A stretch of DNA of 64,000 nucleotides, from contig NZ_BMOT01000004.1 of assembly GCF_014647215.1 (NCBI RefSeq), positions 1 to 64,000 of the forward strand, read 5' to 3'. This stretch comes from Shewanella aestuarii (GTDB taxonomy: Bacteria > Pseudomonadota > Gammaproteobacteria > Enterobacterales > Shewanellaceae). The notes under the pieces were generated by a model, which was given only the letters and a program-made list of their open reading frames with translations, was not told the origin of the DNA and searched no databases. A program made the position numbers and the translations under genes. Below are positions 46,457 to 55,151 of this stretch, one piece after another; the first letter of the stretch is position 1; every line of letters begins with the position of its first letter.

Positions 46457-47947
46457 ATGCAGTTTCAACCGTGGATTTTATGGGGCATAGATCTTTTTTC
46501 TGGGCTATTTCTCATCCTATTTTGGGTAATACTCATCGGTGTTGTCTATATGTACATCGCTGATAAATTACAAACAAAGCAGGCAATTAGACATAATTAC
46601 CCCGTAATAGGACGCTTTCGTTATTTATTAGAAAAACAAGGTGAGTTTTTCAGGCAATACTTTTTCTCCCATGACCGTGAAGAACTGCCATTTAATCGTG
46701 CTGAACGAAGCTGGGTGTATCGCGCTGCCAAAAATGTCGATCGCACCATCGCATTTGGCTCTACACAGCCGCTCGACAAGCAAGGCAGTATTTTGTTTCT
46801 CAACTCTGCATTTCCAATAAGTGACCATCTGTATCAACAGCCCATTTCTGTAACCGTAGGCGAATTCTGCCCTTCACCTTACACCACGGATAAAATTTGC
46901 CATATTTCAGCCATGAGTTTTGGCGCACTATCACGACCTGCTATTACAGCGTTATCCCACGGTGCTGCTCAGGCTGGTTGCTGGTTAAACACAGGCGAAG
47001 GCGGATTAAGTGCGCATCACCTCAAAGGCGACTGTGATTTAGTCTTTCAAATAGGTACGGCCAAATACGGTGTACGCAATGAACAGGGCCAACTGGATGA
47101 TGACAAACTAGCGCAAATTGCAGCCAAGCCACAGGTTAAAATGTTTGAATTAAAACTCAGTCAAGGCGCTAAACCAGGGAAAGGGGGGATTTTGCCGGGG
47201 CTCAAAGTAACAGAAGAAATTGCCAGTATTCGTGGCATTCCCATTGGCGAGGATTCAATAAGCCCAAATGGTCACCCTGAAATAACCTGTGTTGCGGATA
47301 TTTTAGATATGGTTGCTCAAATAAGGCATGCTACCGGAAAACCGACGGGGATTAAGGCGGTTATTGGCGATATACATTGGGTTGAAGATATGTGTGATGA
47401 AATACTCAGCCGAGGAATTGAACACGCCCCCGACTTTTTTACGCTGGACAGTTCTGACGGCGGAACAGGGGCTGCCCCACAAGCCCTAATGGACAATGTA
47501 GGCTTACCACTAAGAGAAAGTTTGCCTAGACTCGTTGATCTATTCATTCAAAAAGGATTACGTCAACGCATTAAAGTTATTGCTACCGGCAAATTGGTAA
47601 TGCCATCTTATGTTGCATGGGCGCTGGCAACTGGAGCCGACTTTATTGCTTCGGCCCGAGGGAATATGTTTGCACTCGGATGTATTCAATCACTGCAATG
47701 CAATAAAGATACTTGTCCAACAGGAATAACCACCCACAATAAACGTCTACAACAAGGGTTAGATCCTAAAAACAAGTCGACACGTGTAGCTAATTACAAC
47801 CAGTATTTACATTATGATTTAACCATGATTGCCCATTCGTGCGGGGTACATGATGCTCGATTACTTACACGAAAACATGCGCATATAGTCATATCTAGCG
47901 GAGTATCCATTTCGTTAGATCAACATTATAAGCATATGATTACATAA
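46457..47947 (+). CDS. Membrane-anchored FMN-binding glutamate synthase-like protein
   Basis: 496 residues. One or two N-terminal TM segments (about 10-33) lead into a glutamate synthase (GltB central) FMN domain: SFGALSRPAITALSHGA, GEGGLS, a long GGILPGLKVTEEIA segment, DSSDGGTGAAP, and the Fe-S cysteine cluster CIQSLQCNKDTCPTG (about 413-427). There is no amidotransferase domain and no GltD partner, so it is not a complete glutamate synthase. Archaeal-type stand-alone GltB2 proteins share this core. The physiological reaction is unknown. Confidence 0.82.
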   Translation: MQFQPWILWGIDLFSGLFLILFWVILIGVVYMYIADKLQTKQAIRHNYPVIGRFRYLLEKQGEFFRQYFFSHDREELPFNRAERSWVYRAAKNVDRTIAFGSTQPLDKQGSILFLNSAFPISDHLYQQPISVTVGEFCPSPYTTDKICHISAMSFGALSRPAITALSHGAAQAGCWLNTGEGGLSAHHLKGDCDLVFQIGTAKYGVRNEQGQLDDDKLAQIAAKPQVKMFELKLSQGAKPGKGGILPGLKVTEEIASIRGIPIGEDSISPNGHPEITCVADILDMVAQIRHATGKPTGIKAVIGDIHWVEDMCDEILSRGIEHAPDFFTLDSSDGGTGAAPQALMDNVGLPLRESLPRLVDLFIQKGLRQRIKVIATGKLVMPSYVAWALATGADFIASARGNMFALGCIQSLQCNKDTCPTGITTHNKRLQQGLDPKNKSTRVANYNQYLHYDLTMIAHSCGVHDARLLTRKHAHIVISSGVSISLDQHYKHMIT

Positions 47948-48101
47948 GTAAGTAGTAATGTACGGCCAAAGTATTACTTTTCAGCTAGCGTGTTATCGGC
48001 TAAACTACAGGATGATACTTGTGTCACATTAAACAGGTAAAGTGATGCATATATCACTCTCGTCTGCGATATATAGGTAACACGCTTTAAAGGATACAAA
48101 C

Positions 48102-48293
48102 TTGGACAGGAAGAACCATCAAACCGTGGCTAATAACAAAACCGCCAGTTACAGCTGTCAAAACTGTGATCGTCTGACTGAAATTGAAGGCGAAATGGTG
48201 TGTTTTGACCAAGGAAAAATAACGCGTCTCATCCCATTAGATAAACCTGACGCGCTGATAAAGCTAGTGTGCATAGGGTGGCAGAAAAAATAA
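48102..48293 (+). CDS. Small four-cysteine protein
   Basis: 63 residues with a C-x2-C knuckle (SCQNCDRL, residues 19-22) and two more cysteines (MVCF and LVCIGW), suggesting a compact zinc ribbon, though the second pair is far apart. The start is TTG behind AAGGA with 8-base spacing. The product is unrecognised. It follows the glutamate synthase-like gene after about 150 bases in the same direction. Confidence 0.55.
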   Translation: MDRKNHQTVANNKTASYSCQNCDRLTEIEGEMVCFDQGKITRLIPLDKPDALIKLVCIGWQKK

Positions 48294-48375
48294 GCAGCTA
48301 TTCTCACGTTTTAAAGATAGCTGTACCTCTTTTACCTGATTAATCTTTAATTATCTTATCCCAATCGCTAAACAC

Positions 48376-48621
48376 TTATATCAGTATATCCTTGTTTTCA
48401 GATTGCTTAATAATCTGATGGTTTAATTCATCCGCTGAAAGCTTAGATAAAGTCACTCCTCGAGTTGTCACCCTTAAACCCGCACAAAGTTCATTATAAA
48501 CATTGTGAATGTCATCATCTGACATCTCTCGTGTTTTCAGCATTGCCATAATAGCAAACCAGTCGGTGCTAACTTTATGCTGAGTTCCTTCTAATGCAGC
48601 TATTAAAGGAATATTTTGCAT
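48376..48621 (-). CDS. Small hypothetical protein
   Basis: 81 residues, soluble, mainly helical, one cysteine. A convincing ribosome site (GAGAGGG) precedes the ATG. I do not recognise the family. It is isolated, convergent with the four-cysteine gene. Confidence 0.5.
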   Translation of the reverse strand: MQNIPLIAALEGTQHKVSTDWFAIMAMLKTREMSDDDIHNVYNELCAGLRVTTRGVTLSKLSADELNHQIIKQSENKDILI

Positions 48622-48825
48622 CTACCCTCTCCATATGCCATGAGCACTTAAATACGATTAAAAACCATTCATCGTTATTGGTTGTTTGATAAATTTACTC
48701 GATAATCAAAAATATGACTTAAAAATGAACATCAAGCCAAATAAACCCACCTATGATGACAACTTACAAATCAAGCATATAATCGAGCGTAGCAAGTGAT
48801 AGCTAACTCGTGGTAACTCATTGTT

Positions 48826-48974
48826 TAACCTTAACTCATGCTAGGAGATGAATAAACGTGAGTTAAAATACAATATTCAAGCATTTGCAGTCAAACTTGA
48901 ACTTTATACTGATAAAAAGATTAATTTACGCGTCAATAGCAGGTCTATTGCAAGTAAATTCAACGCTGTTAGCG
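48826..48974. repeat. Intergenic repeat, copy 2 (diverged relative of 29527-29669)
   Basis: The core is a hairpin: AATTTAC (48923-48929), CAATAG (48934-48939), CTATTG (48945-48950), GTAAATT (48954-48960), bounded by TGATAAAAAG and CAACGCTGTTAGC. TTAACTCA ... TGAGTTAA forms a second inverted pair at the left. It shares ordered words with copy 1. The rest of 48622-49085 holds no gene that I can see. Confidence 0.6.
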
Positions 48975-49085
48975 GTACAAATAGCTGTTTAATATAATTA
49001 ATATCCCGAGTTAAGCTTAATTATACTGATAGCCAATAAACAAACATAATTTTTTAACCTTAGCTAAATCACATGCTTCTATTCG

Positions 49086-50873
49086 TTAATATGCCCGTTC
49101 ATTCTGTATATGCCATAGATGTGCATATAACCCTGCGCCATTGATTAAATCATTATGGTTGCCGACCTCAATCACCCTTCCTTTACTGAGTACAATGATA
49201 ATATCAGCATCAATAATGGTGGACAAACGATGCGCAACCACTAGGCTAGTATGCCCTTTAGCTGCATCTTTCAACGCAGTTAATATCGCCTGTTCAGAAC
49301 GACTATCTAAAGATGATGTTGCTTCATCAAATACCAGAAATGGCGCAGACTTCAAAATAGCCCTGGCAATGGATACCCTTTGCTTTTCTCCGCCGGATAA
49401 TTTCAAGCCCCTTTCACCCACTTTGGTTTGCCACTGCTTAGGTAATGAAGCGATAAAATCACTTAAGTGCGCCATTGATGCTGCATGCTCTATCTCAGCT
49501 TGAGTTGCACTTGGCCTGCCGTATCGAATATTCTCATATAAAGTATCGTTAAATAGCACGGTATCTTGTGGAACAATAGCAATCGCTTGACGTAATGCTT
49601 GCTGGGTAAAATGACGAATATCGGTGCCATTGATAGATATGCAACCTTTATTGACATCATAAAAGCGAAACAACAACTTTATTAAAGTCGATTTACCTGC
49701 TCCGCTGTCTCCTACCACGGCAACCTTTTTACCTAAAGGCACTTCAAAACTAATGTCATGCAAAATTTGTCTTTCATCGTATTGAAAGCTGACATTTTCA
49801 AATTTGATGGTACCTAACTCAGGTGATTGCTGAATTGCATCATCTATATCAACGACTTTAGGTTGCTTATCTAAAATATCAAACATGCGCTCAATGTTAG
49901 CCAAGGCCCCTCTAATTTCACGATAAACAAACCCTAAAAAATTGAGTGGAATAAACAGCTGCATCATAAAGGCATTAATTAACACAAAATCACCGATACT
50001 CATGGTTTTTTGAGAAACTTCATAAGCGGCTAACCCCATCATTGCTGTCATGGCGATAGCAATAATGAGTGCTTGGCCAGCATTTAAAGCAAAAAGCGAT
50101 AAGCGGTTTTTCCTTTTAGCTACTTCCCACTCACTTAATGCTGAATCATAACGTTCAGACTCATGGGATTCGTTATTAAAATATTTAACGGTTTCATAGT
50201 TTAACAAGCTGTCAATTGCACGGGTATTTGATAATGAGTCAGCCCTCGCCGCCTCGCGAACATACTCAGTACGCCACTCTGTCGCCATGACAGAATAACC
50301 AATATAAGCAATCACAGACACCAAAGTAATCAGGGCAAAACTGATACCATACTGAAAGAGAAATATGCCTATAACTAAGGTGATTTCTAGGAGGGTTGGC
50401 ACAATATTAAAAACCATAAAGCGCATTAAAAAGCTCACGCCGCTCGTGCCACGTTCAATATCTCTGGATAAACCGCCGGTTCGACGGTCGAGATGAAAAT
50501 CTAAATCAAGACGATGCAGATGATTAAATACGGCAAGACCTAAACGCCGCATAGCACGCTCGGTCACTCGCCCAAAAAGTGTATCCCGTATCTCGCCAAT
50601 GACTACGTTAAGAAATCTTATGACTCCATAAGCAAGCACCAATCCAATCGGCGCCGCAACAATAGCTGTAGCCATAGAAGTATTGTCACTTAAAGTATCA
50701 ACCATCTCTTTGAGAATAAATGGCAAACCAACACTGGCTAACTTTGCTACCACTAAACAAGCCATCGCGAGAACAATTCGGCCTTTAAACTCTAAAAGAT
50801 AAGGCCATAACATGCTCAGTACTTGCCAGTTTAATTTACCTACTGGTCCTTCAAAATAGGCGGATGGCCGCAT
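49086..50873 (-). CDS. Atm1-type ABC exporter (fused permease-ATPase)
   Basis: A homodimeric inner-membrane exporter, 595 residues from ATG 50873 (GGAG eight bases upstream). Six TM helices (about 20-300) include the Atm1/ABCB7 signature LNYETVKYFNNE, then a nucleotide-binding domain with Walker A GDSGAGKST, signature LSGGEKQR and Walker B FLVFDEATSSLD. Bacterial Atm1 homologues export glutathione-metal conjugates or related thiol compounds; the substrate here is inferred only from the family. It stands alone. Confidence 0.85.
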   Translation of the reverse strand: MRPSAYFEGPVGKLNWQVLSMLWPYLLEFKGRIVLAMACLVVAKLASVGLPFILKEMVDTLSDNTSMATAIVAAPIGLVLAYGVIRFLNVVIGEIRDTLFGRVTERAMRRLGLAVFNHLHRLDLDFHLDRRTGGLSRDIERGTSGVSFLMRFMVFNIVPTLLEITLVIGIFLFQYGISFALITLVSVIAYIGYSVMATEWRTEYVREAARADSLSNTRAIDSLLNYETVKYFNNESHESERYDSALSEWEVAKRKNRLSLFALNAGQALIIAIAMTAMMGLAAYEVSQKTMSIGDFVLINAFMMQLFIPLNFLGFVYREIRGALANIERMFDILDKQPKVVDIDDAIQQSPELGTIKFENVSFQYDERQILHDISFEVPLGKKVAVVGDSGAGKSTLIKLLFRFYDVNKGCISINGTDIRHFTQQALRQAIAIVPQDTVLFNDTLYENIRYGRPSATQAEIEHAASMAHLSDFIASLPKQWQTKVGERGLKLSGGEKQRVSIARAILKSAPFLVFDEATSSLDSRSEQAILTALKDAAKGHTSLVVAHRLSTIIDADIIIVLSKGRVIEVGNHNDLINGAGLYAHLWHIQNERAY

Positions 50874-51242
50874 ACTTAACTCCAATTAATGTGTAATAAA
50901 TCGAATTAGCTGAATCAATTTTGGATCTTCTTAACCCGATAATACCACTTTTAGATAAGCAACTTTGTTAACAAATCGCCAAATCGACGATGAGAGCTGA
51001 TGACTAAAAAATCTCACTGATCAAACCTTAAAGTAGCACTTTAGAATTACAAAAAATCTTGCGGCATGACCCATGTATACTATTATTTGGTAAAATAGCA
51101 TTGAAATTGTGTCTTTTTAGGCGAATTAGAGTTATTTCTGTATCCAGAATTTGTTACTCTTTAGCTTGAGTCGATTACATAGTGAGATAATTGGTTATTA
51201 TAACGGTTATTAGATCTTGAATGATTTTTAGGAAGATTTATC
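50874..51242. other. Divergent intergenic region
   Basis: About 370 AT-rich bases between the ABC exporter and the small 56-residue gene. It presumably holds both promoters. I see no recognisable operator. Confidence 0.4.
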
Positions 51243-51413
51243 TTGGAAACTACGAATGTAAAGTATCCCCCATTGCAGTTAATCCAAACATGGGTGTGGA
51301 TGATGATAGAGTCTGGCAATCCAGAATTACAGGATAAAGGGCGAAATAATCTAATCTTAGCCTTTGGCACACTGGCAAAAGCCAATGAATATCTCACTCA
51401 AAATTTGAAATAA
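51243..51413 (+). CDS. Small conserved-looking protein (56 aa)
   Basis: 56 residues, METTNVKYPPLQLIQTWVWM at the N-terminus and ending TQNLK; soluble and helical, with two Trp close together. The TTG start is backed by AGGAAG seven bases upstream, the frame runs uninterrupted to a TAA at 51411-51413, and a terminator starts two bases later. These features argue for a real gene despite the size. The family is not recognised with certainty. A longer frame on the other strand (51161-51397) lacks such support. Confidence 0.72.
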   Translation: METTNVKYPPLQLIQTWVWMMIESGNPELQDKGRNNLILAFGTLAKANEYLTQNLK

Positions 51414-51414
51414 A

Positions 51415-51437
51415 ATAAGGCGCTCTTGGCGCCTTAT
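51415..51437. terminator. Bidirectional terminator between the 56-aa gene and aroG
   Basis: ATAAGGCGC (51415-51423) and GCGCCTTAT (51429-51437) form a perfect 9-bp stem; the minus strand continues into TTTATTT, suiting aroG. Confidence 0.82.
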
Positions 51438-51442
51438 GTTAA

Positions 51443-52501
51443 TTAAAGTGACTGTCTACGCTTGATAACACTATTACTCAAGGTCGCTAATAATGATTCT
51501 GTATCCTGCCAACCAATGCAGGCATCAGTGACGCTCTGACCATAACAAGCTACTTTACCATCAACAATATCTTGGCGTCCCTCAACTAAGTGGCTTTCAA
51601 CCATCACCCCGAAAATCCCCATATTACCTGCAGATATTTGTCCTGCAACATCTTCAGCCACATGCATTTGACGTCGATAATCTTTAGCACTATTTGCATG
51701 GCTAAAATCAATCATGACGTTGTCGGCAAGGTTTGACGACTTTAGTTGTTGCTGAATAACAGATACATCTTCAGCACTGTAATTAGGCTTCTTGCCACCA
51801 CGGAGAATAATATGGCAGTCAGGATTACCAATGGTCGACACAATCGCTGAATGACCAAACTTGGTCACAGACAAAAAGTGATGAGGCGCATTTGCAGCAC
51901 CAATCGCATCAATAGCCACTTTAATCGTGCCATCAGTGCCATTTTTAAAACCTACGGGACATGATAATCCCGATGCTAGCTCTCGATGAACCTGAGACTC
52001 TGTTGTTCGAGCACCAATCGCGCCCCAGCACATCATATCGGCAACATATTGTGGGGTGATCATATCTAAATACTCCCCAGCGGTTGGTATGCCAAGATCG
52101 TTTAAATCGACGAGCAATTTTCTAGCGGTACGTAAACCATCATTGAGTTGGAAACTATTGTCCATGTAAGGATCATTAATAAGGCCTTTCCAACCTACAG
52201 TTGTACGTGGTTTTTCAAAGTAGACTCGCATAACCACTTCGAGTTGATCCGCATATTTTTCGCGCATAGCCGCTAATCGTTGTCCATACTCAAGCGCAGC
52301 TTTGGGGTCATGAATTGAGCAAGGACCTATCACAACCAATAAGCGGTCATCTTTTCTAGCTAAAATATTGTGGATGTTATTACGTGCCGTAAATACTGTT
52401 TCGGATGCATTTTCGGATGCCGGAAATCGTTCTAGAATCGCAATAGGAGGTAGTAACTCTTTAACTTCTTTGATGCGCACATCATCATTCTGATAATACA
52501 T
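51443..52501 (-). CDS. aroG: 3-deoxy-7-phosphoheptulonate synthase, AroG type
   Basis: The first enzyme of the shikimate pathway: condenses PEP and erythrose 4-phosphate. It is a class I DAHP synthase of 352 residues from ATG 52501 (GGAG eight bases upstream; a TTG three codons earlier overlaps that site). Motifs: VIGPCSIHDP, RVYFEKPRTTVGWKG, GARTTESQVHRELASGLS and DFSHANS. The sequence is nearest, from memory, to E. coli AroG (Phe-sensitive). I looked for a TyrR box upstream and found only a half-site. Confidence 0.93.
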   Translation of the reverse strand: MYYQNDDVRIKEVKELLPPIAILERFPASENASETVFTARNNIHNILARKDDRLLVVIGPCSIHDPKAALEYGQRLAAMREKYADQLEVVMRVYFEKPRTTVGWKGLINDPYMDNSFQLNDGLRTARKLLVDLNDLGIPTAGEYLDMITPQYVADMMCWGAIGARTTESQVHRELASGLSCPVGFKNGTDGTIKVAIDAIGAANAPHHFLSVTKFGHSAIVSTIGNPDCHIILRGGKKPNYSAEDVSVIQQQLKSSNLADNVMIDFSHANSAKDYRRQMHVAEDVAGQISAGNMGIFGVMVESHLVEGRQDIVDGKVACYGQSVTDACIGWQDTESLLATLSNSVIKRRQSL

Positions 52502-52843
52502 ATAATACAACTCCGGCGTTACAGGCTAAATTTCAATCGTTTTACAATTATCTTCCCTAAACAATCAGGGTTCAAATGGAAATGATATTAAAATTTACCC
52601 ATTATCCACTGATAAATCAACAAACTATTCATATTTTAACATTTGCAGCGTATGACATTGTTTTTTATTGTTATTAATAAACTATTTATAACTTTATTTA
52701 TCTAGCCACATTCACCATATAAGCTATATTTGCAACATCAGCAGCAAAATCGTCTTAGCGTTGTTGTTTTTTAAGTTAGAGAATGATCCTTAGGAGTTAA
52801 ATTTTGCCGCTACATTATTATTACTTTGCTAAGGGCACTTGAT
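52502..52843. other. Intergenic region upstream of aroG
   Basis: About 340 AT-rich bases with no open frame of note. It must hold the aroG promoter on the minus strand and leads on the right into the decayed coding region. Confidence 0.4.
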
Positions 52844-53390
52844 TTGAAGCATAAACAATACCAGATTAACGTTAGAAATAAGCCAATACTTCTCGGTGTT
52901 TTAGCATGTTTAAGTTTTGTATTAGCTAATGAAGCGGATTTTGAAAAAGTAAACAACAATTAACTTAACTACCAGCAATAGCGTTGAACCTTAGTTTTTT
53001 TTGGCGATAAGAAAGGTGGGCTTAGGTATGAGTGATGAAATGCGACATTAGAAATAAGTCATCTGCAGTTAGGTGAAATAACCTTGGCATCGGATCGCCG
53101 CGCATTACGATGAGTAAAAACAACAATCGACAGTCTTATTTATACTCCTTCTAATATCGATGGATTATTTTTAACTCAAAGTTTAATTGCGTATCAAAGA
53201 AGTAAATTTTTTTAACTCAAAACAAACTTAATATTGATGCAATACCAGAACTTCTGCACGACTTATTGTTTGGATTTCAAAACGCGAATCATTATCTAGG
53301 TGAAAAATTTTTAGCTTTATTAGGGTCTGTTGATCTTCCAAGGTTATTTTGGCAGCCAATTATTGGCAATAAACTTTACTCCTCATCATC
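52844..53390 (+). pseudogene. Decayed coding region with a signal-peptide-like start
   Basis: A TTG-initiated frame (52844-52963, 39 codons) encodes a basic N-terminus and hydrophobic stretch (KPILLGVLACLSFVLANEA) like a signal peptide, then stops. The same frame keeps protein-like stretches after the stops (for example LEISHLQLGEITLASDRRAL and IDSLIYTPSNIDGLFLTQSL), interrupted by several stop codons; a different frame is open from about 53230. This pattern suggests an exported protein gene broken by nonsense mutations and at least one frameshift. The parent family is not identifiable by eye. Confidence 0.42.
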
Positions 53391-53392
53391 TC

Positions 53393-54616
53393 TTACCAAC
53401 GTTTCATTGCTTGCAATTTACTTTGATAACGACGCTTACTGTCTTCATCCGCAGTTAAGGCTAATGCTTTTTGCATATTTTTCTGCGCTAATCTGTGCTC
53501 GCCCGTTGCCCAGTATGTTCGAGACAATCCAAAATAAAACTCATGTCGATAATCCGCTTTTGCGAGTGCACGCTTGTACCAAACTAAGGCTTCTTGATAA
53601 TGCTGTTCAAAGTAGGCCTGCTGCGCCATGTCATAATAATAGAAAGGGTTATTGATGCGACTTAGCTCTAAAATTTTATGCACTTCAGCCCATTCATCTA
53701 ATCTATCTTGCTCGCCTAAAATAAGCGCAAGATTGAATAGCGTTGTCATGTCTTCTTTGTCCATTGCTAGGGCTGCGCGATAGGCCTGTTCTGCTTTTTG
53801 ATTATCACCTTTATGGCGATATATCACAGCAAGGGTATTAATACTTGATACAAAACTTGGGTCGCTTTTGATGCTTTGTTTGATTAATGCATACGCTAAA
53901 TCATATTGCTGCTCCACTAAAGCTTCTGCAGCAACATTGTTATAGTACATTGCGGTCAGCGTTTGTTTATTCACAATGGTTTTACTGTATCCACGAACGG
54001 CCTGTTCTGGTAAAAAGTCGACCAATATTTTATGCGCGCTAAATGCAACTACATTGGCATCTTGTACTGGTGATAGCAATAAATTCACATGACCATTAAC
54101 TAAGTAAAACCCACCGCGTTTATCCCAAATAGGCTCAACATCAATATCTTGAAACTCAACGGGAATATTAAATGCTTCAGCCAGCGCGGCAGATAACACC
54201 ACTAATGACATGCAATTTCCCTGTCTCACGGTAGAAGTAATACTGGCTGGACGGGTAAAATGATCTCGATATTCAAAGCCGCCATTTTGCGCGCCAATGT
54301 ATTGAGATAACCATTCATGAGGAGTGATATTTTTATGACGAATATTTTTGTATCGATAATAATCTTGTTTAACTTGAGCAATGTATTCTCGGGGCAAGGC
54401 ATAGATTTGTTCAGGTGTGATGACATCAACTGGCGTAAATAGCTCATCATGGAACAAAGGTTCTATGGCAATAGTTTGGCTAGATTTAGGAGTAGATTGG
54501 CAGCCAGACATTAAACTTAAAAAAGCGACAAATAGCAGGATAGTGATAAATCCCCTATCGCTTTGTTGGCCAGAATAAAGACGCATTACGTACTGCGTAA
54601 AAGAAATGTTTAACAT
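53393..54616 (-). CDS. TPR lipoprotein with an N-terminal transglutaminase-like domain
   Basis: 407 residues. The signal ends LMSGC (C39 lipidated). Residues about 80-215 hold a transglutaminase-like region with a candidate Cys in RQGNCMSLVVL and His in NGHVNLLL; the third catalytic residue is not certain. Four or more TPR units follow (about 235-395), such as EQAYRAALAMDKEDMTTLFN. A scaffolding or envelope role is likely but not established. The start ATG has AGAGG upstream; an internal ATG at residue 11 is also possible. Confidence 0.75.
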   Translation of the reverse strand: MLNISFTQYVMRLYSGQQSDRGFITILLFVAFLSLMSGCQSTPKSSQTIAIEPLFHDELFTPVDVITPEQIYALPREYIAQVKQDYYRYKNIRHKNITPHEWLSQYIGAQNGGFEYRDHFTRPASITSTVRQGNCMSLVVLSAALAEAFNIPVEFQDIDVEPIWDKRGGFYLVNGHVNLLLSPVQDANVVAFSAHKILVDFLPEQAVRGYSKTIVNKQTLTAMYYNNVAAEALVEQQYDLAYALIKQSIKSDPSFVSSINTLAVIYRHKGDNQKAEQAYRAALAMDKEDMTTLFNLALILGEQDRLDEWAEVHKILELSRINNPFYYYDMAQQAYFEQHYQEALVWYKRALAKADYRHEFYFGLSRTYWATGEHRLAQKNMQKALALTADEDSKRRYQSKLQAMKRW

Positions 54617-54721
54617 AACCTAAGCCTCTTAAACGAGATACGAATAAGGTAAGTTTAGTCAAGCATTGCTTTTTCAGCCAAAAAATCGCTTAAAATGGCA
54701 TTCAGCAGCAGGTGATATTCT

Positions 54722-55063
54722 CTATCGAGATGGTTTATATTCGTTAGGTTGATCGATTTGAATATATAACTCTTTGTTTTGATATTGATAAGGACGATAA
54801 GCCAAGCCGTTACAAGTAAAGTAACGATATGGCACAGCCATAGGCAAGCATCCTAATGGTAATGATTGCAGAATTTGAATTTGTTGCTGCATTCTCAGTG
54901 CTTCTTGCCACTCATAATCTTTGAGTACCTGATCTCTTACCGCAAAAGCATCGAAAGACTCTGAAGACTTTCTAACAACAACCTGACCAGCTGTAGATAA
55001 CCCACTGAACAATAAGCCGCTTAAGGCAATAGTGAGACACGCCCGCTTTGTTAATTGCTTCAT
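54722..55063 (-). CDS. Secreted hypothetical protein (DUF6515-like)
   Basis: 113 residues with a signal peptide ending STA and a short mature part whose second half, FTCNGLAYRPYQYQNKELY, resembles the Cys-Asn-Gly-x-x-Tyr-Arg pattern of small periplasmic DUF6515-type proteins. Two cysteines of the mature chain may pair. Function unknown. It lies between the TPR lipoprotein and amtB on the same strand, with a terminator between it and amtB. Confidence 0.6.
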   Translation of the reverse strand: MKQLTKRACLTIALSGLLFSGLSTAGQVVVRKSSESFDAFAVRDQVLKDYEWQEALRMQQQIQILQSLPLGCLPMAVPYRYFTCNGLAYRPYQYQNKELYIQIDQPNEYKPSR

Positions 55064-55109
55064 AACCCCTCCTGCTGTGTGATCAGGTTTAATCTAACAC
55101 ATAAAAAAA

Positions 55110-55129
55110 CAGAGCCCAAAAGGACTCTG
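55110..55129 (-). terminator. amtB terminator
   Basis: On the minus strand CAGAGTCC and GGGCTCTG (one G-U pair) flank TTTT and are followed by a run of seven T. It ends the glnK-amtB transcript. Confidence 0.85.
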
Positions 55130-55151
55130 CTTAAACATAGCGCTTATATAA

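Noticed and set aside
51161..51397. A 78-codon minus-strand frame
   Set aside because: No ribosome site or motif; antisense to the better supported 56-residue gene.
52502..52560. TyrR box upstream of aroG
   Set aside because: Only the half-site TGTAAA is present; the TTTACA half is missing.
53266..53655. A 129-codon plus-strand frame overlapping the TPR lipoprotein
   Set aside because: Most of it is antisense to the well-supported lipoprotein gene; only its first part coincides with the decayed region.
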